From positions 1 through 64,000 of the forward strand of contig HF991345.1 in the NCBI GenBank assembly GCA_000431515.1: a DNA stretch of 64,000 nt, written 5' to 3'. Positions within the stretch are counted from its first letter, which is position 1. The number at the start of each line of letters is the position of its first letter. The position numbers and the translations under genes are program-made. The notes under the pieces were generated by a model. It had not been told where the DNA came from. It saw only the letters and a list, made by a program, of their open reading frames with translations, and did no database searches. The DNA comes from Clostridium sp. CAG:632. Its GTDB lineage: Bacteria > Bacillota > Clostridia > Lachnospirales > Lachnospiraceae. Shown here in pieces: positions 53,422 to 62,833 of the stretch.

Positions 53422-54620
53422 AACTGAGAAAGCCATCTTATTATGACAGGTTTCATTGTATCGGTTCGGCCTGTAGCGATACCTGTTGTGCCAACTGGGA
53501 AATCGAGGTGGATGAGGAGTCGGCCGGACGTTATGCGGCTCTTACGGGTGCAATAGGTGAACGCATGAAGCATAATCTGGTTATTGAAGAGAATGAAGCC
53601 TATTTTGCAATGAATGAGACGCGCAGATGCCCATTTCTGAACCGGGAGAATCTATGCGATCTGATTCTGGAATGCGGTGAAGAGATTCTGTGTGATATCT
53701 GCAGAGAGCATCCAAGGCATTATGAGTGGTTTGGCGATTATACCGAAGTCGGACTGGGGCTCTGTTGCGAAGAAGCGGAGAGGCTGCTGCTTACGCAGGA
53801 AGAACCATTGACATTTCAGGTGGAGGAATCGGAAGGAGAGACTGAGGCTGAGATAGAGGATCAGACAGAAGATCAGTCTTCCTACATTAATCTGTTTTTA
53901 AAAACCAGGGAAACTGCATATTCGATCGTACAGAACCGGGAGATGAAGGTGGAAGACAGGTTGATCCTGCTGCTTCAATACGGAGAAGAATTACAGGAGA
54001 GCCTTGACCTGGATGAGCTGGGTGCTATGGAACGATCTGCGGCGATATATCAGAATCAGGCATCTGCATTGGCTGCGTGGAAACAGATGCTGCGGATATG
54101 CGGAGAACCGGAGCGGTCAGATGCGGGCATGAAGGCATGGCAGCAGATATTTGAGATTTACAGCGGACTGGAGGCATTGAATCCGGACTGGAAATCACAG
54201 ATGGTACAGATTGCAGAGCAGTTACCGACCCTGATGGAGCGAAGAGAGTCATGGAAGAATAGCTATGGACAGGCAGAGCGGGATTACGAGAACCTGACTG
54301 TGTATTTTCTATACCGATATTTCATGGAGGCACTGTTTGATGGAGATATTCTTGGTAAGATCAAGTTTGCAGTGATAAGCATTCTGGTGATTTATGGTAT
54401 GGATCTGATGGCGTATGAGCAGAAAAGGGATGTACCGGGTGAGAATTCCGGAAAACCGGAGCCGGAATTTGAATTGACAGAGCAACTGGCGGTTATTCGC
54501 CGGTATTCTAAGGAAGTGGAGTACTGTACAGAGAATATGGAGCTGCTTTTGAAGGCATGCTGGGAAGAGGAATGCATGAGTACGGAACAGCTGACAGAGG
54601 TACTGAAGCTTCTGATGTGA
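53418..54620 (+). CDS. fliB: Flagellin lysine-N-methylase (FliB family)
   Basis: A 400-residue protein with a Cys-rich N-terminal half: YDRFHCIGSACSDTCC, a CPFLNRENLC block, then CGEEILCDICREHPR and LCCEEAERLLL. This spacing is diagnostic of the FliB family, which methylates surface lysines of flagellin and probably holds an Fe-S cluster. No flagellar gene lies in this window, so it may act at a distance or on another target. It is translationally coupled to the upstream CDF gene. The C-terminal half is helical. Confidence 0.85.
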   Translation: MKLRKPSYYDRFHCIGSACSDTCCANWEIEVDEESAGRYAALTGAIGERMKHNLVIEENEAYFAMNETRRCPFLNRENLCDLILECGEEILCDICREHPRHYEWFGDYTEVGLGLCCEEAERLLLTQEEPLTFQVEESEGETEAEIEDQTEDQSSYINLFLKTRETAYSIVQNREMKVEDRLILLLQYGEELQESLDLDELGAMERSAAIYQNQASALAAWKQMLRICGEPERSDAGMKAWQQIFEIYSGLEALNPDWKSQMVQIAEQLPTLMERRESWKNSYGQAERDYENLTVYFLYRYFMEALFDGDILGKIKFAVISILVIYGMDLMAYEQKRDVPGENSGKPEPEFELTEQLAVIRRYSKEVEYCTENMELLLKACWEEECMSTEQLTEVLKLLM

Positions 54621-54690
54621 TCCGGGAGATATAAAACAGCGGGAAACACCGGTGGCAGCTGAGAGATGAAGAAGTCGGAAAGGTACAGAT

Positions 54691-55353
54691 ATGCAGGAAA
54701 AGGAAAAGAACAGTACGATATTCTTTGACATGGACGGAACAATCTTAGATACGGAGAAGTATTATCGCCGATATTGGCAGGAGGCAGCCGGAGATTGCGG
54801 ATATCTGATGACGGATGAACAGGCACTCTCCATGCGGAGTCTCGGAAGACCATATGGCAGACAGCGGATTCAGGAGCTATTTGGCGACACAGACGCATAT
54901 GACAGGATTCGGAACCGCAGAATGGAACTGATGAATGCGAGACTGGAACGGGATGGAATACCGGTCAAGCCATATGCAAAGGAGGTATTGCAGAAACTGC
55001 AGGCAGCCGGTCACAGGCTGGCAGTTGCAACGGCGACGGATCTTATACGCACGGAAGCGTATCTGCAGCAGACCGGTCTTCGGGATTATTTTGAACGAAT
55101 TATCTGTGCCACAATGGTAGAGCGTGGAAAGCCGGCACCGGATATCTATCTGTATGCCTGCCGGGAGCTTGAAATAGCACCGGAGGAAGCATATGCGGTA
55201 GAGGATTCTCCGAATGGTGTGCAGTCGGCCTATGCAGCCGGATGCAGAGTTATCATGGTCCCCGATCAGACACAGCCGGATGCGGAGCTTAAGAAGCTGT
55301 TGACGGCACAGGTGACAGACCTGCGAGGTTTGACAGATATTTTTAAGGTGTAA
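54691..55353 (+). CDS. HAD-family hydrolase, beta-phosphoglucomutase-like
   Basis: A 220-residue HAD enzyme with motif I FFDMDGTILDTE (residues 11-22), the Thr of AVATATDL (motif II), the Lys of ERGKPAPDIYL (motif III) and EDSPNGVQSAYAAG (motif IV). The cap type and EDSxNG motif fit the beta-phosphoglucomutase/sugar-phosphatase group. AAAGG precedes the start. It follows the FliB-type gene after a 70-bp gap. Confidence 0.86.
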   Translation: MQEKEKNSTIFFDMDGTILDTEKYYRRYWQEAAGDCGYLMTDEQALSMRSLGRPYGRQRIQELFGDTDAYDRIRNRRMELMNARLERDGIPVKPYAKEVLQKLQAAGHRLAVATATDLIRTEAYLQQTGLRDYFERIICATMVERGKPAPDIYLYACRELEIAPEEAYAVEDSPNGVQSAYAAGCRVIMVPDQTQPDAELKKLLTAQVTDLRGLTDIFKV

Positions 55354-55428
55354 AAACTGGTTCATGGTATAAGCTTGTGTTATACTGTAAAAAATAGAAG
55401 CAGATGATACAAGAAAGGGGAACGAAGG

Positions 55429-56856
55429 ATGAAACTGAAAATCGATAATAAGTACATTAAATGGGGACTGACTGCATTTCTGGTAATTGCTGCCGGAATC
55501 TGTTTTTACTATCTGATATTTCACGCCTACGATATTATGGAAAATATTAAGTCTATTTCCGGTGTGATCACGCCGATTCTTTCCGGACTGGTCATAGCGT
55601 ATCTTCTGACTCCGATTTTAAATGAACTTGAAAAGAAGCTACTGACCCCATTATTTGATAAAATGAAGATTAAACCATCACCGAAACGGCAGAAAGCGAT
55701 TCGGGCGATTTCTATTTTCCTGACAGAAGTACTGGTACTTGTACTGATATATGTCCTGGTTGCAATGCTGGTATCGCAGATCGTTCCGAGTATCCGGGCC
55801 ATTGTCAGTAATTTTGATGTTTATGTGGCAAATGTTTCTACCTGGCTGAATGATACACTGGAGAATCATCCGGATCTAAAAAATTATGTGATTCCTCAGG
55901 TCGATAAGGCATCGGCAGAGCTTGAAAAATGGCTGGAGGATACCGCAACATTGATTGCCAAATCCAGTGAAATCCTGAAGACAGTTTCTTTAAGTATTAT
56001 CAGTTTTCTGAAAGCAACCTGGAATTTTATTATCGGGTTTATTATTTCTATCTATGTGCTGGCAAGCAAGGAAAAGTTTGCAGACCAGAGCAAGAAGATT
56101 CTGTATGCAATGTTTCGCAAGAATGCGGCAAACAGTATTCTGAGATCTGCCCGGTTCGTACACCGTACATTTATCGGGTTCATCAGCGGTAAAGTGCTGG
56201 ATTCGATTATTATCGGATTGTTGTGCTTTATCGGAACTACGTTTATGGGTACGCCGTATGCGATGCTCGTCAGTGTGATCGTTGGCGTAACGAATGTGAT
56301 TCCGTTCTTTGGACCGTATCTGGGAGCGATTCCGAGTGCTCTGTTAATTCTGATCGTAGATGTGACCCATCCGCTGAATTGTCTGTATTTTGTCATATTT
56401 ATATTCCTGTTGCAGCAGTTTGATGGCAATGTACTGGGACCGAAGATTCTCGGAGACTCTACCGGTCTGTCCGGCTTCTGGGTAATCTTTGCAATCACGC
56501 TGTTTGGCGGCCTGTTCGGCATTCCGGGTATGATCATAGGTGTTCCAACCTTTGCGGTTATCTATGCTGCGGTCCGAAAAATCGTAAATTACAATCTGAA
56601 CAAGAAGAATCTGCCGCTTAATTCTACTGCATATAGTGATATGGAATGCATTGACGAAGAGGGGAATTTTCAGCCGCGGGTAGAAGTAGTCATGATTCCG
56701 AAACGGAAAAGCACATATGCCCTGATTCGGGAGAAGCTGGCTGAGAAAAGAGCGACTGAGAAGAAATCAGAAACGAAAATGACAGAGGGAGCGGCAACGC
56801 AGGACGAACAGAAAGCGGATACGGAAGAAAGCAAAGGGAATAAAGAGGAAGAATAA
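55429..56856 (+). CDS. AI-2E family membrane protein
   Basis: A 475-residue polytopic protein (about eight helices) of the AI-2E/YdiK/YtvI family, with the signature FGPYLGAIPSALLIL and QFDGNVLGPKILGDSTGL. The family has been linked to autoinducer-2 export or to cation/proton antiport, but most members are unassigned. The tail (about 390-475) is charged, Glu/Lys-rich and likely cytoplasmic. AAAGGGG lies upstream of the ATG. It is a single gene between the HAD gene and the ArsR operon. Confidence 0.88.
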   Translation: MKLKIDNKYIKWGLTAFLVIAAGICFYYLIFHAYDIMENIKSISGVITPILSGLVIAYLLTPILNELEKKLLTPLFDKMKIKPSPKRQKAIRAISIFLTEVLVLVLIYVLVAMLVSQIVPSIRAIVSNFDVYVANVSTWLNDTLENHPDLKNYVIPQVDKASAELEKWLEDTATLIAKSSEILKTVSLSIISFLKATWNFIIGFIISIYVLASKEKFADQSKKILYAMFRKNAANSILRSARFVHRTFIGFISGKVLDSIIIGLLCFIGTTFMGTPYAMLVSVIVGVTNVIPFFGPYLGAIPSALLILIVDVTHPLNCLYFVIFIFLLQQFDGNVLGPKILGDSTGLSGFWVIFAITLFGGLFGIPGMIIGVPTFAVIYAAVRKIVNYNLNKKNLPLNSTAYSDMECIDEEGNFQPRVEVVMIPKRKSTYALIREKLAEKRATEKKSETKMTEGAATQDEQKADTEESKGNKEEE

Positions 56857-56910
56857 GAATAAGACCGTTCGGTCGTGAAATCAGAATTTTTTAAAATATA
56901 AAAAAAGGAC

Positions 56911-56963
56911 TTGACAGAACCTTACATATGAGCAATAATACATATGAACGAATGAACATATGT
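56911..56963 (+). promoter_or_regulatory. Promoter and ArsR-type operator of the metal efflux operon
   Basis: TTGACA (56911-56916) and AATAAT (56934-56939), 17 bp apart. Three ACATATG-type half-sites overlap and follow it: ACATATG at 56924 and 56940, and the inverted CATATGT at 56957-56963. The last two form a 7-bp inverted repeat with a 10-bp spacer, a layout expected for a metal-sensing ArsR/CadC-family operator. Confidence 0.65.
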
Positions 56964-56987
56964 CAAAACGTTGAAAGGAGAATCAGG

Positions 56988-57335
56988 ATGGCTGAAGAGA
57001 AAGAACAGAGCCTTGCAGAGTCTGAAATACTGAAGAAGCTGAAGAATAATCCACCGCCGGATGAGATTCTATATGAGCTGGCAGAATTATTTAAGGTATT
57101 CGGAGATTCTACCAGAATTCGAATTCTGTATGTGCTATTTGAGGATGAATTATGCGTAGGCGACATTGCCGAGCTGCTGAATATGAGTCAGTCATCGGTC
57201 AGTCATCAGTTAAGAATCTTAAAGGATGCAAAGCTGGTGAAGTTTCGCCGGGAAGGCAAAAGTATTTTCTATGCTCTGGATGATGAGCATGTATATCATA
57301 TCCTTGAGATGGGTATGGAACACGTAGAAGAATAA
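56988..57335 (+). CDS. ArsR-family metal-sensing repressor
   Basis: A 115-residue winged-helix repressor. The recognition helix reads LNMSQSSVSHQLRILKDAKLVKFRR, split by the turn; preceding it is the metal-site-type motif DELCVGDIAELL. Candidate sensing residues are the ELCVGD Cys and C-terminal Asp/His in DDEHVYHILEMGMEHVEE, the alpha-5 site of Zn/Cd sensors such as CzrA and SmtB. The start at 56988 has AAAGGAG upstream; the longer frame starts within the operator. It controls the downstream HMA and P-type ATPase genes. Confidence 0.9.
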   Translation: MAEEKEQSLAESEILKKLKNNPPPDEILYELAELFKVFGDSTRIRILYVLFEDELCVGDIAELLNMSQSSVSHQLRILKDAKLVKFRREGKSIFYALDDEHVYHILEMGMEHVEE

Positions 57336-57364
57336 AATGGAAAATGGAAAAGGAGATCAAAACT

Positions 57365-57583
57365 ATGAAGAAGACTTATAAGATAGAAGTGGATTGTGCA
57401 AACTGTGCATTAAAGATGGAAGATGCAACCAAGGCAGTAGCCGGTGTAGCAGATGCAACCGTAAGCTTTATGACTCAGAAGATGAAGGTAGAGTTTCAGG
57501 ATGGCGCAGATGAGGCTGCAGTTATGCAGGAAGTAACAAAGGCATGCAAGAAGGTAGAGCCTGACTGCGAAGTGTTTTTATAA
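57365..57583 (+). CDS. Small heavy-metal-associated (HMA) protein
   Basis: A 72-residue ferredoxin-like metal chaperone with the binding motif DCANCALKME (CxxC) near the N-terminus and the usual betaalphabeta pattern to CEVFL. Such proteins carry Cu, Cd or Zn to P-type ATPases. The ATPase that follows lacks its own N-terminal HMA domain, so this is a separately encoded one. The start at 57365 has AAAAGGAG upstream, 30 bp after the repressor gene. Confidence 0.88.
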   Translation: MKKTYKIEVDCANCALKMEDATKAVAGVADATVSFMTQKMKVEFQDGADEAAVMQEVTKACKKVEPDCEVFL

Positions 57584-57624
57584 AGACATTCAGGTGAACA
57601 GGTGATATACCGGGAGGCGAGTAT

Positions 57625-59546
57625 ATGACAAAAAAACAGAAGAAAGTATTGTATCGTATTATCATATCGGCCGTTCTTCTGGCAGCACTCATGATCATTA
57701 CACATTTCATAGAAATGAATGTATGGCTGCAGCTGGTATTATATCTGATTCCGTATGGAATTATCGGATATGATATTTTACGGAAGGCCGGACTTGGTAT
57801 TTACCATAAGGAGGTATTTGATGAGAACTTCCTGATGGCGGTAGCAACTATTGGTGCTATGGCTCTTGGCGTTGCTAAGGGTGGCGATTTTGCAGAGGGC
57901 GTAGCCGTTATGTTGTTCTATCAGATTGGAGAATTATTCCAGTCTTATGCAGTGGGTAAGAGCCGAAAGAGTATTACGGAGCTGATGGATATTCGCCCGG
58001 ATTTTGCAAACATTGAAGGCGAAAATGGTCTGGAACAGGTAGATCCGGAGGACGTTGCAATCGGTACCGTGATCGTTGTACAGCCGGGAGAACGGGTTCC
58101 GATCGATGGCAGAATCGTAGAAGGAACCACGACATTGAATACCAGTGCATTAACCGGTGAGAGCCTTCCGCGGAACGGCAAGGTCGGTGATGAGGTGATC
58201 AGCGGCTGTGTGAATATCAGTGGTCTGATCAAGGTGGAGACGACAAAGGAATTCGGCGATTCTACCGTAGCTAAGATATTAGATCTGGTAGAGAATTCCA
58301 GCATGAAGAAATCACGGTCCGAGAATTTTATTACCAGGTTTGCAAAGGTTTATACTCCGGTAGTCTGCTACAGTGCATTGGCATTGGCAGTATTACCGCC
58401 ACTTATAAATCTTCTGATCCTGAAGAATCCGGCGAACTGGGGAATCTGGGTATTCCGTGCCCTGACATTCCTGGTTATCAGCTGCCCATGCGCACTGGTA
58501 ATCTCCGTACCGCTTAGTTTCTTTGGCGGGATCGGCGGAGCTTCCGCAAGAGGTGTGCTGGTAAAGGGCTCCAGTTATCTGGAAATCCTGTCCAAGGTTA
58601 AGTATATGGTCTTTGATAAGACCGGTACGCTGACAAAGGGTGTGTTCCAGGTGACGCAGATCCATCCTGTCGGGCAGGGGAAGGAAGAGGAGCTGCTTTC
58701 TTATGCGGCACATGCGGAAAGCTATTCCAACCATCCGATCAGCCGGAGCTTAAAGGAAGCATATGGAAAGGAAATCAACAGCCAGTCGGGAAGAAACCCC
58801 CCAGCCAGTCGGTTACCGATGTTGAGGAGATTGGCGGACACGGTGTCAAGGCCAAGGTCAATGGTAAGGTGGTAGCAGCCGGTAATCAGAAGCTGATGAA
58901 GCAGCTGAGCTTAGATGTACCGGAACCGGAAGCGGTCGGAACGATTGTTCATGTAGCGGTGGATGGTGTCTATGCCGGATACATTCTGATCAATGATGTG
59001 ATCAAAGAGCATTCCAAGGAAGCAATTACAGGCCTGAAGGAAGCAGGTATCAGGAAGACGATCATGCTGACCGGTGACGGACATAAGGTAGCAGATGCCG
59101 TTGCAAAGGAGCTTGGTCTGGATGAGGTATACAGTGAATTACTTCCCGCAGATAAGGTGGATCGTGTAGAGGCCTTGATTGCGGAAAAGGGCGAGAACGA
59201 GAAGCTGGCATTTGTCGGTGATGGTATCAATGATGCACCGGTTTTATCAAGAGCGGACATTGGAATTGCCATGGGTGCACTTGGTTCTGATGCGGCGATC
59301 GAAGCGGCAGATATTGTCCTGATGGATGATGATCCGGAGAAGATCGCACTCGCCATGAAGATCTCCAGAAAGACACTGCGGATCGTATATCAGAATATCG
59401 TATTTGCCCTGATCGTAAAGGCAGCCTGTCTGTTACTCAGTCCGTTTGGTCTGATCAATATGTGGATCGCAATCTTTGCAGATGTAGGTGTTATGGTACT
59501 GGCAGTCTTAAATGCAACCCGTGCACTCCGGACGAAAGGTCTGTAA
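57625..59546 (+). pseudogene. cadA: CadA/ZntA-type heavy-metal P-type ATPase, broken by a 23-bp insertion
   Basis: A P1B-type ATPase exporting Zn/Cd/Pb, now split: 57625-58875 encodes the first 416 codons and 58869-59546 the rest in another frame. The first part has the TGES loop (ALTGESLP), the metal site CPCALV, the phosphorylation site DKTGTLTKG and the SNHPIS motif. The second has TGDGHK and GDGINDAPVLS. At the break, CAGCCAGTCGG occurs at 58779-58789 and again at 58802-58812 with GAAGAAACCCCC between. Removing one copy plus the 12 bp restores the reading KEINSQSVTDVEEI. A truncated protein without the hinge would be inactive unless frameshifted. It sits in the ArsR-HMA operon. Confidence 0.85.
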
Positions 59547-59583
59547 CCGGAATCTGTTGCAGTACAAATAAATAAGAATGAGG

Positions 59584-59633
59584 ATTCCCCTTAGACGGAT
59601 ATGAGAAATGTCTGTTTAAGGGGAAATTTTTTT
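59584..59633 (+). terminator. Terminator after the P-type ATPase
   Basis: TTCCCCTTA (59585-59593) pairs with TTAAGGGGAA (59616-59625), with a TTTTTTT run from 59627. Confidence 0.85.
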
Positions 59634-59642
59634 AAATACTGC

Positions 59643-59674
59643 TTGACACATAATACTATGCGATATATAGTATT
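59643..59674 (+). promoter_or_regulatory. Promoter and PadR-type operator
   Basis: TTGACA (59643-59648) and TATAGT (59666-59671), 17 bp apart. The inverted repeat AATACTAT (59652-59659) and ATAGTATT (59667-59674) overlaps the spacer and -10 box, so the PadR protein encoded next probably represses its own operon. Confidence 0.7.
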
Positions 59675-59694
59675 GCGCATAAGGAGGTATCAGA

Positions 59695-60009
59695 ATGGAT
59701 ATTCAGTTAAAACGCGGACTTCTTGAAGTATGTGTGTTAAGCGCCTTATTACAGGAAGATTCCTATGGATATAAGATCATTAAAGACTTACAGCCCTGTA
59801 TTGAGATATCGGAATCTACATTGTATCCCATATTACGGCGGCTGGAGGCAGCCGGAGCATTGAATGTATATTCCGCAGAGCACAATGGACGATTGCGGAA
59901 GTATTATCGGATCACAGATACGGGCCGGCAGAAGATTCAGGATTTTCTGGATGAGTGGAAAGATATTATGAGTGTGTATGAGTACATAGAAGGGAAGATG
60001 AAAGCATGA
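59695..60009 (+). CDS. PadR-family transcriptional regulator
   Basis: A 104-residue winged-helix regulator with the PadR signature SYGYKIIKDL and STLYPILRRLEAAGAL, then the wing NGRLRKYYRIT. AAGGAGG precedes the start. It overlaps the DUF1700 gene by 4 bp, and its operator lies over the operon promoter. PadR-DUF1700-DUF4097 operons are common in Firmicutes and linked to envelope stress. Confidence 0.92.
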   Translation: MDIQLKRGLLEVCVLSALLQEDSYGYKIIKDLQPCIEISESTLYPILRRLEAAGALNVYSAEHNGRLRKYYRITDTGRQKIQDFLDEWKDIMSVYEYIEGKMKA

Positions 60010-60602
60010 CCAAAGCAGAGTTTTTAAATGAATTAAAGAACCGGATTGCAGAATATCCTTCCGAAGAAACGAATCAGTCCGTAGAATATTATTCGGAGAT
60101 GATTGATGATCGTATGGAAGACGGAATGTCGGAGCCGGAAGCGGTTGCATCTATGGGAAAGGTGGCGGAGATTGCTCAGCAGATCAAAGAAGAACTGCCG
60201 TTGACTACGCTGGTTAAGTATAAGACGAAGGAGAAGACCAAAGGAAAGCGGCTTCCGGTATGGATCATTATTCTGCTGATTCTGGGTTTTCCTCTATGGG
60301 GCGGACTGGGAATCACGATCCTGAGTGTGATGCTGGCACTGTATGCCGTCGTTTGGAGCATTGATCTGGTAATCTGGTCACTGGTGCTTGCATTTGCATG
60401 TTGCGGATTGATAGGAGTTGCAGGTTTTATCGGTTCACTGGTTCAGGGAGCGGTCGGATCTGCACTGGTTTATCTGGGAGGCGGCCTGGCGGGTGCCGGA
60501 CTTGGTGTTTTTTTGTTTATCGGTATTCTGCTGTTGACTAAGGGGCTGTGTCACGGAACCGGATGGTGCTTCCGACAGCTGAAGAAAGCAATTATCGGAT
60601 AG
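60006..60602 (+). CDS. DUF1700 membrane protein
   Basis: A 198-residue protein with a soluble helical N-terminal domain (about residues 1-80; FLNELKNRIAEYPSEETNQS) and four membrane segments (about 82-195). This fits DUF1700, an anti-sigma-like or sensor partner whose function is not settled. Start overlaps the PadR stop (ATGA). It is 13 bp upstream of the DUF4097 protein, with which it probably works. Confidence 0.85.
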   Translation: MTKAEFLNELKNRIAEYPSEETNQSVEYYSEMIDDRMEDGMSEPEAVASMGKVAEIAQQIKEELPLTTLVKYKTKEKTKGKRLPVWIIILLILGFPLWGGLGITILSVMLALYAVVWSIDLVIWSLVLAFACCGLIGVAGFIGSLVQGAVGSALVYLGGGLAGAGLGVFLFIGILLLTKGLCHGTGWCFRQLKKAIIG

Positions 60603-60615
60603 GAGGCATAAGGGT

Positions 60616-61635
60616 ATGAAGCGAATAGGAAAAGCATTAATTCTGGCAGGTGTGTTGCTCTTTCTGGGCATTATGATCTCGATGATCGGAATCGGATACA
60701 TTATAGGGGACAGCAGTCACCGGAAAGATACGACAGGAACTGTTCAGAATACGGTAGAAACTGTGAAATATGAAACAAAAACATATATAGCAGATACAGA
60801 AGATGTTCAGAAGATCGTACTGGATCTGACGGAAGAGGATATTCAGATTGTACCGGCTGAGGATGAACACATTACGGTAGAATATATAGATCTGGTGGAT
60901 GATCCGCAATATGTGGTAAAGAGTGAGAATGGACTTTTAAGAGTAGAGCATAGAAATAGGGGAATTTCCGGGAAAATGATTATTATGCCGCCGGTATTGA
61001 CGAAGGATAGTTTCCGGTTTGGCAGGACCGATGAACAAAAGTACCGGTATGGTGATATTGTAGTCCGGGTTCCGGAGAGTTATACCGGTGGCTATAATCT
61101 GGGTTATACATCCGGCTCTGCGGATGTGGAGAATATCCGCGTTGTAGGTGGTCTGGAGTTTGACTTGACATCCGGTGATGTCAAGGTCAGTAATGTGACC
61201 TGTGATCAGAGTCTTCGGGTAGATATGACATCTGGCGATGTTCAAATCTCAGCCTTATCGATAGATGGGGATTTGCATATAGGATCTACCAGTGGCGATG
61301 TATCATTGGAAAATGTTGAAATTGGTGGAAATCTGAATCTGGATGCTACGTCCGGAGGATGTTATGCCAATCAGCTTACTGTGACAGGAACCGTAAGCAC
61401 GGATACTACATCCGGTGATATCAGTATGGAAGGATTGACCTTGGGAACTGCTATGAATATATCCGGTACATCTGGAGATGTCTATGTCTCACTGACGGAT
61501 GAAATGAAGGAATATAAGATTAAAGCAGATACATTATCCGGTAGTTGTAATCTGCCGGCAGATTATAGCGGTGGAGCAAAAAAGATTTCCGTAGATACCA
61601 CATCTGGTAACATTGATTTTAACTTTGCGGAATAA
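60616..61635 (+). CDS. DUF4097 beta-helix protein (putative envelope protein)
   Basis: A 339-residue protein with one N-terminal membrane helix (about residues 6-27) and an extracellular beta-helix. Eight related turns are seen after residue 160, each close to TSGDV (TSGDVKV, TSGDVQI, TSGDVSL, TSGDISM and so on), typical of DUF4097 and bactofilin-like coils. AGGAGG lies upstream. It is the last gene of the PadR operon and ends before a terminator. Confidence 0.85.
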   Translation: MKRIGKALILAGVLLFLGIMISMIGIGYIIGDSSHRKDTTGTVQNTVETVKYETKTYIADTEDVQKIVLDLTEEDIQIVPAEDEHITVEYIDLVDDPQYVVKSENGLLRVEHRNRGISGKMIIMPPVLTKDSFRFGRTDEQKYRYGDIVVRVPESYTGGYNLGYTSGSADVENIRVVGGLEFDLTSGDVKVSNVTCDQSLRVDMTSGDVQISALSIDGDLHIGSTSGDVSLENVEIGGNLNLDATSGGCYANQLTVTGTVSTDTTSGDISMEGLTLGTAMNISGTSGDVYVSLTDEMKEYKIKADTLSGSCNLPADYSGGAKKISVDTTSGNIDFNFAE

Positions 61636-61705
61636 TAAGCGGGACAATCTTAGTTGTAATGAGGACAAGTACTCGTAAACAGAACAAAGAGATATAATCG
61701 AAATA

Positions 61706-61736
61706 ACAGCCCCTGCTTTTAGCGGGGGCTGTTTTC
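61706..61736 (+). terminator. Terminator between convergent genes
   Basis: ACAGCCCCTGC (61706-61716) pairs with GCGGGGGCTGT (61722-61732), followed by TTTTCT. It may serve both the DUF4097 gene and the minus-strand HD gene, since the stem is also preceded by some A residues. Confidence 0.85.
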
Positions 61737-61783
61737 TGTCATATTATGCGGATACAATAAATATAAGAATCAAGAATAGATGA

Positions 61784-62272
61784 TTAAATAAAACTGACCG
61801 GTTTCCAGAAAGAGGTTCCGAGCTTAAAGGTTTCCTGAAGGGAACAGGCCTTATCTGCAACGCAGATAATCCATGCCTCTTTATACCTTGGCGGCTTCGG
61901 TGTCAGTGGAAACATATGCTTGCACACAATATCCTGCTCAATGCGATTCAGTTCAAAGTCGCGCATAGCATTTTCGCAGGCGATTCTCGGATGATGAAAT
62001 CCGTGCAGCTTTGCACGTACTTCTTTATTATGCCAGTCATACAGATAATAATCATGTAACAGGGCTCCGCGAACCAGAGACCGCATATCAACATCCAGAT
62101 TAAATTTGGAAGCAATAATAATGCTTCGGTAAGCAACGGATATACAATGCTGATACAGTGTGGTAGTGCCATGCTGTATAAAATCCTTATTTTCTGTAAA
62201 ACGCGAGTGTTTTAAATTCCGAATCTCCTCGTGAAGGATCCGGATACCATCTTCTAATTTTTGACGATTCAT
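61784..62272 (-). CDS. HD-domain phosphohydrolase
   Basis: A 162-residue HD-superfamily protein. The metal ligands appear as the His of YQHCISVAY, the HD pair of LLHDYYLYDWH, a His in LHGFHHPRIA and an Asp in CVADKACSL. Such proteins hydrolyse nucleotides or other phosphoesters in the cytoplasm. GAGGTG precedes the ATG on the minus strand. It is convergent with the DUF4097 gene and appears to be a single-gene unit. Substrate unknown. Confidence 0.85.
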   Translation of the reverse strand: MNRQKLEDGIRILHEEIRNLKHSRFTENKDFIQHGTTTLYQHCISVAYRSIIIASKFNLDVDMRSLVRGALLHDYYLYDWHNKEVRAKLHGFHHPRIACENAMRDFELNRIEQDIVCKHMFPLTPKPPRYKEAWIICVADKACSLQETFKLGTSFWKPVSFI

Positions 62273-62417
62273 TCTTACACCTCATATACTATAGTTACAT
62301 ACATCTAACCATTTATTAGCATACTCAATTTTTGCAAAAACTGCAATAGGAAATTATGATGATTTTTCTGTCTTTTTTCTGTCTGATTGAAAGTTTTCAG
62401 ATGAAAGGGAGAGGGGA

Positions 62418-62833
62418 GTCCCGCGATACAGGTGGTAACTGGGGGGCGACTACTGTCCCGCAATACAGGCAGCAGTGCAGGACGCGCTCTCGCTCAAATC
62501 GGAACATAGCGGCACATAAGATGCCAAAGGACGGCATCTAAGTGCCAATGTTCCTACATGGTCCTGCCACTTGCTCCTGTATCTTGGGACTGAGCCGGCA
62601 TGTACAGTTTTAGTATCTGGCATGTGCGGGACTGGCGAGGCATGCGCAGCTGACAGCGTTCGGAGCGAATGATGATTCTATGAAGGGGCGTTTGCACCCG
62701 CCGGTACTTAATGAGTGCAGAGCACGAATTTAGTATCCGCTGCGTGGGGCAATTTAGTGGGAACGGTCCCGGAATAGAACCATCATCGCGGAGAAAGCGT
62801 CAGCCGTATGCGCCTACCGTCCCGCAATGCAGG
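62418..62833 (+). repeat. Three dispersed copies of a 15-mer
   Basis: GTCCCGCGATACAGG at 62418-62432, GTCCCGCAATACAGG at 62455-62469 and GTCCCGCAATGCAGG at 62819-62833. The second and third form outer arms of the two hairpins; the first could compete for the same partner at 62576-62590. Confidence 0.8.

Noticed and set aside
58779..58875. Programmed -1 frameshift at the C-run in the ATPase gene
   Set aside because: The exact 23-bp duplication with 11-bp repeats explains the break, and removing it restores the sequence; a programmed site would not need the duplicate.
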